Shown here: positions 1 to 12,404 of the stretch, in pieces
Numbering within the stretch: position 1 is the stretch's first letter
Layout of the letters: each line of letters begins with the position of its first letter
Assembly (NCBI RefSeq): GCF_916700565.1
Contig: NZ_CAKAKO010000002.1
Span: forward strand, 992,001-1,056,000
Source: Xenophilus sp. Marseille-Q4582
GTDB taxonomy: Bacteria > Pseudomonadota > Gammaproteobacteria > Burkholderiales > Burkholderiaceae_C
Direction of reading: 5' to 3'
DNA length: 64,000 bases
Made by a program: the position numbers and the translations under genes
The notes under the pieces: model-generated
The model's input: the letters and a program-made list of their open reading frames with translations, nothing else
Database searches by the model: none
What the model was told of the DNA's origin: nothing

Positions 1-463
1 CTGGGTGTCCGTCCCGCAGGCGGTGCTGGGCATCGCTTTCAGCTTCGGCATCCCGATGGCCTATTCGGCCGTGCAGGGCGCGGTGCCGGCCGCGGCCTGG
101 CTGCTGCTGGCCGGCAATCTGTTCTGGGTGCTGGCCTACGACACCGAGTACGCGATGGTCGACCGCGACGACGACCTGAAGATCGGCATGAAGACCTCGG
201 CCATCACCTTCGGCCGGGCCGATGTGCCCATTGTCATGCTCTGCTACGCGCTCTTTCTCGCCGTCTGGGCCTGGGTGGGCCTGCGTGCCGGGCTGGGCGC
301 GGTCTACCTGCTGGGGCTGGCGGCGGCCGCGGCGCAGGCGTTGTGGCACTGGCAGATGATCCGCACGCGCACGCGCGAAGGGTGTTTTCGCGCCTTCCGG
401 CTCAACCACTGGCTGGGCTTCGCGGTCTTTGCCGGCGTGGTGGCCGACTGCGCGCTGCGCTGA
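1..463 (+). CDS. ubiA: 4-hydroxybenzoate polyprenyltransferase (UbiA family), 3' part
   Basis: The gene enters from the left edge; about 153 C-terminal residues are visible. UbiA enzymes are integral membrane prenyltransferases that attach the polyprenyl tail to 4-hydroxybenzoate in ubiquinone synthesis. The fragment keeps the second Asp-rich motif ([17 protein letters not shown], about residue 45 of the fragment), which in the family binds the Mg-diphosphate of the prenyl donor, followed by several hydrophobic membrane segments. The match to the family is clear; the start lies outside the window. It converges with proC, 34 bp away. Confidence 0.9.
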   Translation, partial: WVSVPQAVLGIAFSFGIPMAYSAVQGAVPAAAWLLLAGNLFWVLAYDTEYAMVDRDDDLKIGMKTSAITFGRADVPIVMLCYALFLAVWAWVGLRAGLGAVYLLGLAAAAAQALWHWQMIRTRTREGCFRAFRLNHWLGFAVFAGVVADCALR

Positions 464-497
464 CTTCGGGCGGGGCCTTCTCGCCGCGGAGCGCGGA

Positions 498-1343
<846 letters not shown>

Positions 1344-1501
1344 GAGGGGAGATCGCTCGGATTGATGCGGGGGCGCAACAGCGCGGCCGCCATTGTGCCG
1401 CCAGAAGCCCCGCGGCCGGGCGGCACGGCGCGTCTTCCCGGAGGGCCGGTCGCCGCTTTCCCCGGCGCTGGCCCTGCACGCGAGTGCGCCGCAATGAGGG
1501 T

Positions 1502-1530
1502 TTGACAGCGCGGGGCGCGCATGCCACAAT
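1502..1530 (+). promoter_or_regulatory. Sigma70-type promoter for the spc operon
   Basis: TTGACA at 1502-1507 and CACAAT at 1525-1530 are separated by exactly 17 bp. This is a near-consensus promoter pointing at rplN, with a leader of about 150 nt. The 344-bp gap between proC and rplN holds nothing else that I can recognise apart from the palindromes listed next. Confidence 0.75.
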
Positions 1531-1539
1531 CGCGGGCTT

Positions 1540-1563
1540 CGCTTTACTAAAGCGGAATTCCGC
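1540..1563 (+). other. Two adjacent palindromes in the rplN leader
   Basis: CGCTTTACTAAAGCG (1540-1554) can form a 6-bp hairpin with a 3-nt loop. It overlaps the perfect 12-bp palindrome GCGGAATTCCGC (1552-1563). Both lie just after the expected transcription start, so they could act as an RNA leader element. No function is shown by the sequence. Confidence 0.4.
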
Positions 1564-1687
1564 CCAGACGAATGGCGCTTTGCCTGCTGGTAATCAGTAC
1601 AGGCAATCCGTCCAGACGACGGGCCCAAGACTGATCGGCACGGCTCCTTCCAAGGGTTGTGGCGGTACAAGTTGGGAACTACAAGCA

Positions 1688-2056
1688 ATGATCCAGACTG
1701 AATCCCGGCTCGAAGTGGCCGACAACACAGGCGCGAAGTCCGTCCTGTGCATCAAGGTGCTCGGTGGCTCCAAGCGTCGCTATGCCAGCGTCGGTGACGT
1801 CATCAAGGTGAGCGTCAAGGAAGCGGCGCCGCGTGGTCGCGTCAAGAAGGGCGAGATCTACAACGCCGTCGTCGTGCGCACCGCCAAGGGCATCCGCCGT
1901 GGCGACGGTTCGCTCGTCAAGTTCGACGGCAACGCCGCCGTGCTGCTCAACGCCAAGCTGGAGCCGATCGGCACCCGCATCTTCGGACCCGTGACGCGTG
2001 AACTGCGTACCGAGAAGTTCATGAAGATCGTCTCGCTGGCTCCCGAAGTTCTCTAA
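1688..2056 (+). CDS. rplN: 50S ribosomal protein L14
   Basis: 122 residues, full length, opening with [19 protein letters not shown], the diagnostic L14 start. L14 sits on the large subunit at the interface with the small subunit. It is the first gene of the spc operon here; 12 bp separate it from rplX. The upstream neighbour is proC on the other strand, so the S10 operon is not directly joined to this end. The ATG at 1688 is fixed by the family N-terminus although the frame is open upstream. Confidence 0.98.
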   Translation: MIQTESRLEVADNTGAKSVLCIKVLGGSKRRYASVGDVIKVSVKEAAPRGRVKKGEIYNAVVVRTAKGIRRGDGSLVKFDGNAAVLLNAKLEPIGTRIFGPVTRELRTEKFMKIVSLAPEVL

Positions 2057-2068
2057 GGACACGCTGTC

Positions 2069-2386
2069 ATGAACAAGATTCGCAAGGGCGACCAGGTCAT
2101 CGTGCTGTCGGGCCGTGACAAGGGCAAGCGTGGCACGGTCACGCTGCGCGCCGACGACTCGCACCTGGTGATCGAGGGCATCAACCTCGTCAAGAAGCAC
2201 GCCAAGCCGAACCCCCTGAAGGGCACCACCGGCGGCATCGTGGAAAAGGCCATGCCGATTCACCAATCGAATGTGGCGATCTTCAACGCGGCCACCGGCA
2301 AGGCCGACCGCGTGGGCATCAAGCTGGTGGACGGCAAGCGCGTGCGCGTGTTCAAGTCCAGCGGCGAAGAAATCAAGCTTGCCTGA
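2069..2386 (+). CDS. rplX: 50S ribosomal protein L24
   Basis: 105 residues. The N-terminal KOW motif ([19 protein letters not shown], about residues 3-21) identifies L24, an early assembly initiator of the large subunit. The gene lies 12 bp after rplN and 8 bp before rplE, within the spc operon. Confidence 0.98.
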   Translation: MNKIRKGDQVIVLSGRDKGKRGTVTLRADDSHLVIEGINLVKKHAKPNPLKGTTGGIVEKAMPIHQSNVAIFNAATGKADRVGIKLVDGKRVRVFKSSGEEIKLA

Positions 2387-2394
2387 GGGATACC

Positions 2395-2934
2395 ATGGCT
2401 CGACTGCAAGAAATCTACCGCGACAAGATCGCCAAGGAACTGACCGAGAAGTTCGGCTACAAGTCGCCGATGGAGGTCCCCCGCCTGACCAAGATCACGC
2501 TGAACATGGGCGTGAGCGAGGCCGTGGCTGACAAGAAGGTCATGGACAACGCCGTGGGCGACCTGACCAAGATCGCCGGCCAGAAGCCCGTCGTGACCAA
2601 GGCCAAGAAGGCCATCGCCGGCTTCAAGATCCGTGAAGGCCAGGCCATCGGCACGATGGTGACGCTGCGCGGCGTGAAGATGTACGAGTTCCTGGACCGC
2701 TTCGTCACCGTGGCCCTGCCCCGCGTGCGCGACTTCCGCGGCATCAGCGGCCGCGCCTTCGACGGCCGTGGCAACTACAACATCGGCGTCAAGGAACAGA
2801 TCATCTTCCCGGAAATCGAGTACGACAAGGTGGATGCTCTGCGTGGTCTGAACATCAGCATCACGACGACGGCCAAGACCGACGAAGAAGCCAAGGCGCT
2901 GCTGCAAGGCTTCCGTTTCCCCTTCAAGAACTAA
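2395..2934 (+). CDS. rplE: 50S ribosomal protein L5
   Basis: 179 residues, full length ([20 protein letters not shown]). L5 belongs to the 5S rRNA particle of the central protuberance. The GARA-type features [11 protein letters not shown] and [20 protein letters not shown] are present. It is followed 10 bp later by rpsN. In E. coli the spc operon is translationally controlled by S8 near this gene; I cannot confirm an S8 site here. Confidence 0.98.
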   Translation: MARLQEIYRDKIAKELTEKFGYKSPMEVPRLTKITLNMGVSEAVADKKVMDNAVGDLTKIAGQKPVVTKAKKAIAGFKIREGQAIGTMVTLRGVKMYEFLDRFVTVALPRVRDFRGISGRAFDGRGNYNIGVKEQIIFPEIEYDKVDALRGLNISITTTAKTDEEAKALLQGFRFPFKN

Positions 2935-2944
2935 AGGTGGCCCT

Positions 2945-3250
2945 GTGGCAAAAGTTGCACTGATCCAGCGCGAACTCAAGCGCGAGAAGCTGGTCGCCAA
3001 GTACGCGAAGAAGCACGAAGAGCTGAAGGCGATCGCCGGCGACGTCAAGAAGACCGACGAAGAGCGTGCCGCTGCACGCCTGGCGCTGCAGAAGCTGCCG
3101 CGCAACGCCAACCCCACCCGCCAGCGCAACCGCTGCGAAATCACGGGCCGTCCGCGTGGCACGTTCCGCCAGTTCGGTCTGGCACGCGCCAAGGTTCGTG
3201 AACTGGCCTTCGCCGGCGACATCCCCGGCGTGACCAAGGCCAGCTGGTAA
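2945..3250 (+). CDS. rpsN: 30S ribosomal protein S14 (zinc-independent type)
   Basis: 101 residues with a GTG start. This is the long form of S14, without the CXXC pairs of the short zinc-binding form: the equivalent region reads [17 protein letters not shown]14 binds the 3' major domain of 16S rRNA in the head of the small subunit. The GTG is preceded by AAGGTGG and gives the family N-terminus [10 protein letters not shown]. Confidence 0.97.
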   Translation: MAKVALIQRELKREKLVAKYAKKHEELKAIAGDVKKTDEERAAARLALQKLPRNANPTRQRNRCEITGRPRGTFRQFGLARAKVRELAFAGDIPGVTKASW

Positions 3251-3270
3251 GCGCAGCAGGAGCAAGAACT

Positions 3271-3666
3271 ATGAGCATGAGTGATCCCATCGCCGACCTG
3301 CTGACGCGCATCCGCAATGCGCAGATGGTCGCGAAACCCACCGTGTCGGTGCCGTCTTCCAAGGTGAAGGTCGCCATCGCCCAGGTGCTGAAGGACGAGG
3401 GCTACATCGACGGCTTCCAGGTCAAGACCGAGGCCGGCAAGAGCGAACTCGAGATCTCCCTGAAGTACTACGCCGGCCGTCCGGTGATCGAGCGCATCGA
3501 GCGCGTGAGCCGTCCCGGCCTGCGCGTGTACAAGGGTTCGGCGGCCATCCCCAAGGTCCAGAACGGCCTGGGCGTGGCGATCGTCACCACCCCCAAGGGT
3601 GTGATGACCGACCGCAAGGCACGTGCCACCGGCGTCGGCGGCGAAGTGCTGTGCTACGTGGCCTGA
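3271..3666 (+). CDS. rpsH: 30S ribosomal protein S8
   Basis: 131 residues, full length, with the usual [14 protein letters not shown] start. S8 binds the central domain of 16S rRNA and in E. coli represses the spc operon. Two starts are possible: the ATG at 3271 (MSMSDP) or the one at 3277 (MSDP). I kept the first, which has AGGAG about 10 nt upstream. It ends 16 bp before rplF. Confidence 0.97.
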   Translation: MSMSDPIADLLTRIRNAQMVAKPTVSVPSSKVKVAIAQVLKDEGYIDGFQVKTEAGKSELEISLKYYAGRPVIERIERVSRPGLRVYKGSAAIPKVQNGLGVAIVTTPKGVMTDRKARATGVGGEVLCYVA

Positions 3667-3682
3667 CGCGGAGGAAATAGCA

Positions 3683-4216
3683 ATGTCCCGAGTCGGAAAA
3701 ATGCCGGTCGTCGTCCCCGCAGGCGTGGACGTGTCGATCAAGGAAGACCAGATCAGCGTCAAGGGCGCAGGTGGCCAGCTGGCCATCGCCGCCAGCGCGC
3801 TGGTGAAGGTGTCGAACAAGGAAGGCAAGCTGAGCTTCGAGCCGGTGGACGAGTCGCGTGAAGCCAACGCGATGAGCGGCACCGTTCGCCAGCTGGTCAA
3901 CAACATGGTCGTGGGCGTGAGCAAGGGCTTCGAGAAGAAGCTGACGCTCGTGGGCGTGGGCTACAAGGCCCAGGCGCAAGGCACGAAGCTGAACCTGTCG
4001 GTCGGCTACTCGCACCCCGTCAACAAGGAAATGCCTGCGGGCATCACGGTGGCCACCCCGGCCCCGACCGAAATCGTCATCAAGGGTGCCGACCGCCAGC
4101 GCGTCGGCCAGGTGGCTGCCGAGATCCGCGCGATTCGTCCGCCCGAGCCCTACAAGGGCAAGGGGATCCGTTATTCGGACGAGAAGATCGTGATCAAGGA
4201 AACCAAGAAGAAGTAA
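3683..4216 (+). CDS. rplF: 50S ribosomal protein L6
   Basis: 177 residues, two tandem L6 domains, beginning [17 protein letters not shown]. The start is the ATG at 3683, with GAGGAA at 3671-3676. L6 lies near the factor-binding region of the large subunit. The C-terminal [15 protein letters not shown] motif is conserved. Confidence 0.98.
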   Translation: MSRVGKMPVVVPAGVDVSIKEDQISVKGAGGQLAIAASALVKVSNKEGKLSFEPVDESREANAMSGTVRQLVNNMVVGVSKGFEKKLTLVGVGYKAQAQGTKLNLSVGYSHPVNKEMPAGITVATPAPTEIVIKGADRQRVGQVAAEIRAIRPPEPYKGKGIRYSDEKIVIKETKKK

Positions 4217-4224
4217 GAGGCTGC

Positions 4225-4593
4225 ATGATGTTGACCAAAAAGGAACAGCGCCTGCGCCGCGCCCGCCAGACCCGCATCCGCATTGCCACGCAAGGCGTTG
4301 CCCGTCTGACGGTGAACCGTACCAACCTGCACATCTACGCCACCGTCATCTCCGGCGACGGCGCCAAGGTGCTGGCCACGGCTTCGACGGCCGAGGCCGA
4401 AGTGCGCAGCTCGCTCGGCGGTGCCGGCAAGGGTGGCAATGCCGCCGCTGCCGCGATCATCGGCAAGCGCATCGCCGAGAAGGCCAAGGCTGCTGGCGTG
4501 GAGAAGGTGGCGTTCGATCGCGCCGGCTTCGCTTACCACGGCCGCGTCAAGGCGCTGGCAGAAGCCGCGCGTGAAGCCGGCCTGCAGTTCTAA
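4225..4593 (+). CDS. rplR: 50S ribosomal protein L18
   Basis: 122 residues from the ATG at 4225, or 121 from the adjacent ATG at 4228 ([14 protein letters not shown]), which is the common form in the family. L18 binds 5S rRNA together with L5. Eight bp separate it from rplF and 26 bp from rpsE. Confidence 0.97.
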   Translation: MMLTKKEQRLRRARQTRIRIATQGVARLTVNRTNLHIYATVISGDGAKVLATASTAEAEVRSSLGGAGKGGNAAAAAIIGKRIAEKAKAAGVEKVAFDRAGFAYHGRVKALAEAAREAGLQF

Positions 4594-4619
4594 GAACGCG
4601 CACGAATCAGGAATTCAAG

Positions 4620-5138
4620 ATGGCAAAGATTCAGGCAAGAACGAGCGCCGAGGGTCCCGAGGACGGTCTGCGCGAGAAGATGATTTCGATCAACCGCGTC
4701 ACCAAGGTGGTGAAGGGGGGTCGTATCCTGGGTTTCGCGGCACTCACGGTGGTGGGTGACGGCGATGGCCGCGTCGGCATGGGCAAGGGCAAGTCCAAGG
4801 AAGTGCCCGCTGCCGTGCAGAAGGCCATGGAAGAAGCCCGTCGCAACCTCATGAAGGTGTCGATCAAGAACGGCACGCTTCATCACGAAGTGACGGGCCA
4901 CCATGGTGCTTCGACGGTGATGATGTCGCCGGCTCCCAAGGGGACCGGCATCATCGCCGGCGGCCCGATGCGCGCCGTGTTCGAAGTGATGGGCATCACC
5001 GACGTCGTGGCCAAGAGCCATGGCTCGTCGAACCCGTACAACATGGTCCGCGCCACGCTGGACGCGCTGAAGAACTCGACCACGCCGGCCGAAGTCGCAG
5101 CCAAGCGTGGCCTGACGGTCGAAGACATCTTCGCCTGA
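4620..5138 (+). CDS. rpsE: 30S ribosomal protein S5
   Basis: 172 residues. The double-stranded-RNA-binding N-terminal domain ([18 protein letters not shown]) and the C-terminal S5 fold are complete. S5 takes part in decoding accuracy and in mRNA unwinding at the entry channel. Part of the spc operon; 17 bp before rpmD. Confidence 0.98.
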   Translation: MAKIQARTSAEGPEDGLREKMISINRVTKVVKGGRILGFAALTVVGDGDGRVGMGKGKSKEVPAAVQKAMEEARRNLMKVSIKNGTLHHEVTGHHGASTVMMSPAPKGTGIIAGGPMRAVFEVMGITDVVAKSHGSSNPYNMVRATLDALKNSTTPAEVAAKRGLTVEDIFA

Positions 5139-5155
5139 GACCAGGAGCATTTGCA

Positions 5156-5341
5156 ATGACGACGCAACAACAGACCGTGAAGATCCAGCTGGTGCGCAGC
5201 CCGATCGGCACGAAGCAGTCGCACCGTGACACCGTGCGTGGCCTGGGCCTGCGCAAGCTCAACAGCGTGAGCGAGCTGCAGGACACGCCCGCCGTGCGCG
5301 GCATGATCAACAAGATCGCCTATCTGGTGAAGGTGCTCTGA
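5156..5341 (+). CDS. rpmD: 50S ribosomal protein L30
   Basis: 61 residues, normal for L30, with the typical [26 protein letters not shown] core. It ends one base before the rplO start, so the two are very probably translationally coupled. Confidence 0.97.
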   Translation: MTTQQQTVKIQLVRSPIGTKQSHRDTVRGLGLRKLNSVSELQDTPAVRGMINKIAYLVKVL

Positions 5342-5342
5342 C

Positions 5343-5774
5343 ATGGAACTCAATACCATCAAGCCCGCTGAGGGCGCCAAGCACGCCAAGCGTCGCGTCG
5401 GCCGTGGCATTGGCTCCGGCCTGGGCAAGACCGCGGGTCGTGGCCACAAGGGCCAGAAGTCGCGCGCCGGTGGCTTCCACAAGGTGGGCTTCGAAGGCGG
5501 CCAGATGCCGCTGCAGCGTCGCCTGCCCAAGCGTGGCTTCAAGTCGCAAAGCCTGAAGTTCAACGCCGAAGTCACGCTGGCTGCGCTGGACAAGCTGGGC
5601 CTGGCCGAAGTGGACCTGCTCGCGCTGAAGCAGGCTGGCCTGGTGGGCCAGCTGGCCAAGGTCGTGAAGGTCATCAAGTCGGGCGAGCTGACCAAGGCGG
5701 TGAAGCTGACGGGCATCGGCGCGACCGCCGGGGCCAAGGCCGCCATCGAGGCCGCCGGCGGCAGCCTGGCCTGA
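5343..5774 (+). CDS. rplO: 50S ribosomal protein L15
   Basis: 143 residues, beginning [22 protein letters not shown], followed by the glycine- and basic-rich N-terminal extension that threads into 23S rRNA. It starts one base after the rpmD stop and ends 30 bp before secY. Confidence 0.98.
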   Translation: MELNTIKPAEGAKHAKRRVGRGIGSGLGKTAGRGHKGQKSRAGGFHKVGFEGGQMPLQRRLPKRGFKSQSLKFNAEVTLAALDKLGLAEVDLLALKQAGLVGQLAKVVKVIKSGELTKAVKLTGIGATAGAKAAIEAAGGSLA

Positions 5775-5804
5775 GCGATCTGAGCCAAGAGGAAGATCCA
5801 GAAC

Positions 5805-7145
5805 GTGGCAACCAACGCGCTGACCAAGCAACAAGGGCTGGCCAAGACGGGCAAGTTCGGTGACCTGCGTCGCCGGCTGGTCTTTCTGCTGCTGGCGCTC
5901 GTGGTCTACCGCATCGGCGCGCACATCCCGGTGCCCGGCATCAACCCGGATCAGCTGGCACAGCTGTTCCAGGGCCAGCAGGGCGGCATCCTGAGCCTGT
6001 TCAACATGTTCTCGGGCGGGGCGCTGTCGCGCTTCACGGTCTTCGCGCTGGGGATCATGCCGTACATCTCGGCATCGATCATCATGCAGTTGATGACCTA
6101 TGTCGTGCCGACCTTCGAGCAGATGAAGAAGGAAGGCGAGGCAGGTCGACGCAAGATCACGCAGTACACGCGCTACGGTGCGCTGGCGCTGGCGCTGGTG
6201 CAGTCCGTGAGCATCGCCACGATGCTGGAGTCCTCGGCAGGGTTGGTCAACAACCCCGGCTTCGGCTTCCGCATCACGGCCATGTTCAGCCTGACGGCTG
6301 GTTCCATGTTCCTGATGTGGCTGGGTGAGCAGATCACCGAGCGCGGTCTGGGCAACGGCATCTCGATCATCATCTTCGCCGGCATCGTGGCGGGGCTGCC
6401 CACCGCCATCGGTGGTCTGCTGGAGCTGGTGCGCACGGGTGCGATGAGCGTGCTGGTCGCGCTGTTCATCGTGGTGCTGGTCGGCCTGGTGACCTGGTTC
6501 GTGGTGTTCGTGGAGCGTGGACAGCGCAAGATCCTGGTGAACTATGCGCGGCGTCAGGTCGGCAACAAGGTGTATGGCGGCCAAGCCTCGCACCTGCCGC
6601 TGAAGCTGAACATGGCCGGTGTGATCCCGCCGATCTTCGCGTCCTCGATCATCCTGCTGCCGGCGACGGTGGTGGGCTGGATGGGCACGGGCGGCGAGGG
6701 CTGGTTCGCGCGCTTCATGCGCGACGCCGCCTCCACGCTGGCGCCAGGTCAGCCGATCTACACGCTGCTGTACGCCGGTGCGATCGTGTTCTTCTGCTTC
6801 TTCTACACGGCCCTCGTGTTCAACAGCCGCGAGACCGCCGACAACCTGAAGAAGAGCGGCGCCTTCATCCCCGGGATCCGCCCCGGCGACCAGACGGCCC
6901 GCTACATCGACAAGATCCTGCTGCGCCTGACCTTGGCGGGTGCGATCTACATCACCTTCGTGTGTCTGCTGCCGGAGTTTCTGATCCTCAGATACAACGT
7001 GCCGTTCTACTTCGGAGGGACCTCGCTGCTGATCATCGTGGTCGTCACCATGGACTTCATGGCCCAGGTGCAGAACTACATGATGTCGCAGCAGTACGAG
7101 TCGCTGCTCAAGAAGGCGAACTTCAAGACGTCGCTGGGTGGCTGA
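5805..7145 (+). CDS. secY: Preprotein translocase subunit SecY
   Basis: 446 residues with a GTG start (AGGAAG about 12 nt upstream). SecY forms the protein-conducting channel of the inner membrane with SecE and SecG. About ten hydrophobic segments are visible. The conserved opening [23 protein letters not shown], the plug region after PGINPDQ, and the cytoplasmic loops used for ribosome and SecA contact are all present. Its place after rplO is the standard spc order. No infA gene follows, unlike many relatives. Confidence 0.98.
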   Translation: MATNALTKQQGLAKTGKFGDLRRRLVFLLLALVVYRIGAHIPVPGINPDQLAQLFQGQQGGILSLFNMFSGGALSRFTVFALGIMPYISASIIMQLMTYVVPTFEQMKKEGEAGRRKITQYTRYGALALALVQSVSIATMLESSAGLVNNPGFGFRITAMFSLTAGSMFLMWLGEQITERGLGNGISIIIFAGIVAGLPTAIGGLLELVRTGAMSVLVALFIVVLVGLVTWFVVFVERGQRKILVNYARRQVGNKVYGGQASHLPLKLNMAGVIPPIFASSIILLPATVVGWMGTGGEGWFARFMRDAASTLAPGQPIYTLLYAGAIVFFCFFYTALVFNSRETADNLKKSGAFIPGIRPGDQTARYIDKILLRLTLAGAIYITFVCLLPEFLILRYNVPFYFGGTSLLIIVVVTMDFMAQVQNYMMSQQYESLLKKANFKTSLGG

Positions 7146-7295
7146 TGCGGATTGATCAGGGTGGCGGGCTCTCGCCCGGCCGCCCGGTCCGGATCGAAAG
7201 ATTTGGAAAGTGGAGTTGACGCCAAAGGCCTGTGCCTGGCGCACATTGTGTTTTGGGGCAGGTAGTTCAGCCCACAGAGTTTCAGGAGAAATCAA

Positions 7296-7409
7296 ATGAG
7301 AGTTTCGGCTTCGGTCAAAACCATCTGCCGCAATTGCAAGATCATCCGCCGCAAGGGTGTGGTGCGCGTGATCTGCACCGACCCGCGCCACAAGCAGCGC
7401 CAGGGTTGA
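7296..7409 (+). CDS. rpmJ: 50S ribosomal protein L36 (zinc-binding form)
   Basis: 37 residues, too short for many gene finders. It starts [16 protein letters not shown] and contains C11, C14, C27 and H32, the zinc ligands of the C+ form of L36. AGGAGA at 7284-7289 is a good ribosome site for the ATG at 7296. It begins 150 bp after secY (I see no gene in that gap) and 23 bp before rpsM. Confidence 0.96.
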   Translation: MRVSASVKTICRNCKIIRRKGVVRVICTDPRHKQRQG

Positions 7410-7432
7410 TTCGAGAGTTCTAGAGGACGAAC

Positions 7433-7798
7433 ATGGCACGTATCGCTGGCATCAACATTCCGCCGCACAAGCACGCCGAAATCGGCCTGACGGCGATCTT
7501 CGGAATCGGCCGCACGCGCGCTCGCAAGATCTGCGAAGCCTGCGGCATCGACTACGCGAAGAAGGTCAAGGACCTGACGGACGCCGATCTGGAAAAGATC
7601 CGCGACCAGATCGCCCAGTTCACGATCGAAGGCGACCTGCGTCGCGAAACGACGATGAACATCAAGCGCCTGATGGACATCGGCTGCTACCGCGGCTTCC
7701 GTCATCGTCGCGGCCTGCCGATGCGTGGCCAGCGCACCCGCACGAACGCCCGTACCCGCAAGGGTCCGCGTCGCGCTGCGCAAGCCCTGAAGAAGTAA
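7433..7798 (+). CDS. rpsM: 30S ribosomal protein S13
   Basis: 121 residues, full length ([19 protein letters not shown]), with the basic C-terminal tail [17 protein letters not shown]13 sits at the top of the small-subunit head and contacts the large subunit and P-site tRNA. It is the first gene of the alpha operon; rpsK follows after 10 bp. Confidence 0.98.
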   Translation: MARIAGINIPPHKHAEIGLTAIFGIGRTRARKICEACGIDYAKKVKDLTDADLEKIRDQIAQFTIEGDLRRETTMNIKRLMDIGCYRGFRHRRGLPMRGQRTRTNARTRKGPRRAAQALKK

Positions 7799-7808
7799 GG
7801 AATAAAGC

Positions 7809-8213
7809 ATGGCCAAGTCTCCCGCCAACAACGCCGCGCAACGCGTTCGCAAGAAGGTCCGCAAGAACGTTGCGGACGGCATCGCGCACGTGCACGCGTC
7901 GTTCAACAACACGATCATCACCATCACTGACCGCCAGGGCAACGCTCTGTCGTGGGCGTCGTCGGGTGGCCAGGGCTTCAAGGGTTCGCGCAAGTCGACG
8001 CCTTTCGCGGCCCAGGTGGCGTCCGAAGTCGCCGGCCGCGCTGCGGTCGAGCAGGGCATCAAGAACCTCGACGTCGAGATCAAGGGCCCCGGCCCCGGTC
8101 GCGAGTCGTCGGTGCGCGCGCTGGCCGCACTGGGCATCCGCATCACGTCCATTTCCGACGTGACGCCCGTGCCGCACAACGGCTGCCGTCCGCAGAAGCG
8201 CCGCCGCATCTGA
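7809..8213 (+). CDS. rpsK: 30S ribosomal protein S11
   Basis: 134 residues. The S11 core ([16 protein letters not shown] and the C-terminal [17 protein letters not shown]) is complete. S11 lies on the small-subunit platform near the E site. A strong hairpin follows it, before rpsD. Confidence 0.98.
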   Translation: MAKSPANNAAQRVRKKVRKNVADGIAHVHASFNNTIITITDRQGNALSWASSGGQGFKGSRKSTPFAAQVASEVAGRAAVEQGIKNLDVEIKGPGPGRESSVRALAALGIRITSISDVTPVPHNGCRPQKRRRI

Positions 8214-8227
8214 GGCGCTTTCCCTCG

Positions 8228-8266
8228 GCGCAGCGTCCTTTCGGGGTCGCTGCGCGTTTTGCTTTT
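8228..8266 (+). terminator. Hairpin with T-rich tail between rpsK and rpsD
   Basis: GCGCAGCG (8228-8235) pairs perfectly with CGCTGCGC (8248-8255) and is followed by GTTTTGCTTTT. This looks like an intrinsic terminator or attenuator placed inside the alpha operon, in a 137-bp gap that holds no gene. Confidence 0.65.
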
Positions 8267-8350
8267 CAACACAAGCCCACCGCCATCGGCACAGACGGCT
8301 GATGGCTCCCGCAGCAGCCGCTGCGGCAGACACCACACAAGGAAAATACC

Positions 8351-8974
8351 GTGGCACGTTACCTCGGCCCCAAGGCCAAGCTTTCCCGCCGTGAAGGCAC
8401 CGACCTGTTCCTCAAGAGCGCGCGTCGCTCCATCGCGGACAAGGCGAAATTCGATTCCAAGCCCGGCCAGCACGGCCGCACCTCGGGCCAGCGCACCTCC
8501 GACTACGGCCTGCAGCTGCGCGAAAAGCAGAAGGTCAAGCGCATGTACGGCGTGCTGGAGAAGCAGTTCCGCCGCTACTTCGAGGAAGCCGACCGCCGCC
8601 GCGGCAACACCGGCGCCAACCTGCTGTTCCTGCTCGAGTCGCGCCTGGACAACGTGGTGTTCCGCATGGGCTTCGGCTCCACCCGCGCCGAAGCGCGCCA
8701 GCTGGTGTCGCACAAGGCGATCACCGTGAACGGCCAGCCGGTCAACATCCCCTCGTACCTGGTCAAGACCGGCGACGTGGTGGCGGTGCGTGAGAAGTCG
8801 AAGAAGCAGGCACGCGTGGTCGAGGCCCTGCAACTGGCCCAGCAGGTCGGCATCCCGGCCTGGGTCGAAGTCAACGTCGACAAGGCCGAGGGCACGTTCA
8901 AGAAGGTGCCGGACCGCGACGAGTTCGGCGCCGACATCAACGAATCGCTGATCGTCGAACTTTATTCGCGTTGA
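8351..8974 (+). CDS. rpsD: 30S ribosomal protein S4
   Basis: 207 residues from a GTG start at 8351 (AAGGAAA about 9 nt upstream). S4 nucleates assembly of the 16S 5' domain. The C-terminal S4 RNA-binding domain ([20 protein letters not shown]) is clear. In E. coli S4 represses the alpha operon. It is separated from rpoA by 146 bp with a strong hairpin. Confidence 0.98.
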   Translation: MARYLGPKAKLSRREGTDLFLKSARRSIADKAKFDSKPGQHGRTSGQRTSDYGLQLREKQKVKRMYGVLEKQFRRYFEEADRRRGNTGANLLFLLESRLDNVVFRMGFGSTRAEARQLVSHKAITVNGQPVNIPSYLVKTGDVVAVREKSKKQARVVEALQLAQQVGIPAWVEVNVDKAEGTFKKVPDRDEFGADINESLIVELYSR

Positions 8975-8983
8975 TGCTGATGA

Positions 8984-9014
8984 GGGCGCAGGCAGGTACC
9001 CACCTCCTGCGCCC
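8984..9014 (+). other. Strong hairpin between rpsD and rpoA
   Basis: GGGCGCAGG (8984-8992) and CCTGCGCCC (9006-9014) form a perfect 9-bp stem, extended inside by AGGT (8994-8997) and ACCT (9002-9005). No clear T-run follows, so it is more likely a processing or attenuation structure than a full terminator. Confidence 0.55.
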
Positions 9015-9120
9015 CATTCTGTTGTTCCCGTTCCTGCGCTGCCAAGACGCTCTTGCGCAGCCCAGGCGCTTCACCAGCCTTACCGGTGTAACGAGCCGGG
9101 GGTATTGAGAGGAAGTCCGC

Positions 9121-10116
9121 ATGCAAACAACCCTGCTGAAACCCAAGACCATCCAGGTCGAGCAATTGGCCGCCAACAAGGCGAAGGTCACGCTCGAGCC
9201 TTTCGAGCGCGGCTACGGCCACACGCTCGGCAATGCGCTGCGTCGCGTGTTGCTGTCTTCGATGGTGGGCTATGCAGCCACCGAAGTCACGATCGCCGGC
9301 GTGCTCCACGAGTACTCGTCGATCGACGGCGTGCAAGAAGATGTGGTCAACATCCTTCTGAACCTCAAGGGCGTGGTGTTCAAGCTCCACAACCGCGACG
9401 AGGTCACGCTGTCGCTGCGCAAGGATGGCGAAGGCCCGGTCACGGCCGCCGACATCCAGACGCCGCATGACGTCGAGATCATCAACCCCGAGCATGTCAT
9501 TGCCCACCTGTCGCAAGGCGGCAAGCTGGACATGCAGATCAAGGTCGAGAAGGGCCGCGGTTACGTGCCCGGCACGATGCGCCGCTACGCCGACGAGCCG
9601 ACCAAGTCCATCGGCCGCATCGTCCTCGACGCGTCGTTCTCGCCCGTCAAGCGCGTGAGCTACACGGTCGAGAGCGCCCGCGTGGAGCAGCGCACCGACC
9701 TGGACAAGCTGCTGGTCGAGATCGAAACCAACGGCGCAATTTCGGCCGAAGACGCCGTGCGCGCGTCGGCCAAGATCCTGGTCGAGCAACTGGCCGTGTT
9801 CGCGCAGCTGGAAGGCGGCGTGGACGAGCTGTTCGATGCCAAGGCGCCGCAACAGCGCAGCGCCCAGCAGTTCGACCCGATCCTGCTGCGTCCCGTGGAC
9901 GAACTGGAGCTCACGGTGCGTTCGGCCAACTGCCTGAAGGCCGAGAACATCTACTACATCGGTGACCTGATCCAGCGCACCGAGAACGAGCTGCTCAAGA
10001 CCCCGAACCTGGGTCGCAAGTCGCTCAACGAAATCAAGGAAGTGCTCGCCTCGCGCGGCCTGACCTTGGGCATGAAGCTCGAAAGCTGGCCGCCGGCCGG
10101 CCTCGACAAGCGCTGA
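9121..10116 (+). CDS. rpoA: RNA polymerase alpha subunit
   Basis: 331 residues, the usual length. The N-terminal dimerisation domain ([21 protein letters not shown]) and the C-terminal domain that binds UP elements and activators ([33 protein letters not shown]) are both intact. GAGAGGAAG lies about 10 nt before the ATG. It is followed after 93 bp by rplQ. Confidence 0.98.
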   Translation: MQTTLLKPKTIQVEQLAANKAKVTLEPFERGYGHTLGNALRRVLLSSMVGYAATEVTIAGVLHEYSSIDGVQEDVVNILLNLKGVVFKLHNRDEVTLSLRKDGEGPVTAADIQTPHDVEIINPEHVIAHLSQGGKLDMQIKVEKGRGYVPGTMRRYADEPTKSIGRIVLDASFSPVKRVSYTVESARVEQRTDLDKLLVEIETNGAISAEDAVRASAKILVEQLAVFAQLEGGVDELFDAKAPQQRSAQQFDPILLRPVDELELTVRSANCLKAENIYYIGDLIQRTENELLKTPNLGRKSLNEIKEVLASRGLTLGMKLESWPPAGLDKR

Positions 10117-10209
10117 TCCTTTCTCCAGCGTTCTTCGCGAAATCCCGCAGAAGGGGCAGTACCTGACACGGCTGCCCTCCATTACTAAAAATCCTCCAAG
10201 GAACACACC

Positions 10210-10608
10210 ATGCGTCACGGACTCGGACTCCGCAAACTCAACCGCACCAGCTCGCACCGCCTGGCGATGCTGCGCAACATGACCAACTCGCTGATCGAGC
10301 ACGAGGCCATCAAGACCACCGTGCCGAAGGCCAAGGAACTGCGCCGCGTCGTCGAGCCGCTGATCACGCTGGCGAAGAACCCCACGGTCGCCAACAAGCG
10401 CCTGGCTTTCGATCGCCTGCGCAACCGCGACAACGTCGTGAAGCTCTTCAATGAACTGGGCCCGCGCTACCAGACGCGCCCGGGCGGCTACACCCGCATC
10501 CTGAAGATGGGCTTCCGCGTGGGCGACAATGCGCCCATGGCTTTCGTGGAGCTGGTGGACCGTCCCGAAGTTTCTTCGGACGACGCTGTGCAGAACGCCG
10601 CGGATTAA
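10210..10608 (+). CDS. rplQ: 50S ribosomal protein L17
   Basis: 132 residues ([20 protein letters not shown]), last gene of the alpha operon. CCAAGGAA lies about 11 nt before the start. It ends 19 bp before the tRNA-fMet gene, whose -10 box follows the stop codon. Confidence 0.98.
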   Translation: MRHGLGLRKLNRTSSHRLAMLRNMTNSLIEHEAIKTTVPKAKELRRVVEPLITLAKNPTVANKRLAFDRLRNRDNVVKLFNELGPRYQTRPGGYTRILKMGFRVGDNAPMAFVELVDRPEVSSDDAVQNAAD

Positions 10609-10616
10609 GCTATACT
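10588..10616 (+). promoter_or_regulatory. Possible promoter of tRNA-fMet
   Basis: TATACT at 10611-10616 is a good -10 box placed 11 bp before the first base of the tRNA. The matching -35 position (10588-10593) is poor, so the tRNA may also be read through from rplQ. Confidence 0.4.
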
Positions 10617-10627
10617 TTCATTTCTGA

Positions 10628-12224
<1,597 letters not shown>

Positions 12225-12253
<29 letters not shown>

Positions 12254-12404
12254 CTCGTTCCTGGATCAGTTCGTTGACCAGCTGGCGCGCGATGATCTCG
12301 ATGAGGCGCGAGCGGGCCGGGCTCCTGTAGTCGGTCAGGCCGGCAGGCGGGGGAGCCGCAGGCCGGGCGGGGCGGCGGATCGGGGCGACGGTATCAGCGG
12401 TCAT
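12225..12404 (-). CDS. Small hypothetical protein upstream of int
   Basis: 59 residues, shorter than usual cut-offs. It is supported by a very strong ribosome site (GAGGAGG at 12408-12414) before the ATG at 12404, and by overlaps with both neighbours: 11 bp with the gene upstream and 29 bp with int. The N-terminal half is Pro/Ala-rich; the rest is predicted amphipathic helix (RSRLIEIIARQLVNELIQER). Its position suggests a small regulator or recombination directionality factor, but no family is recognised. Confidence 0.6.

Noticed and set aside
1484-1687. N-terminal extension of rplN upstream of 1688
   Set aside because: The frame is open, but L14 is complete from 1688 and the extension would cover the promoter and leader.
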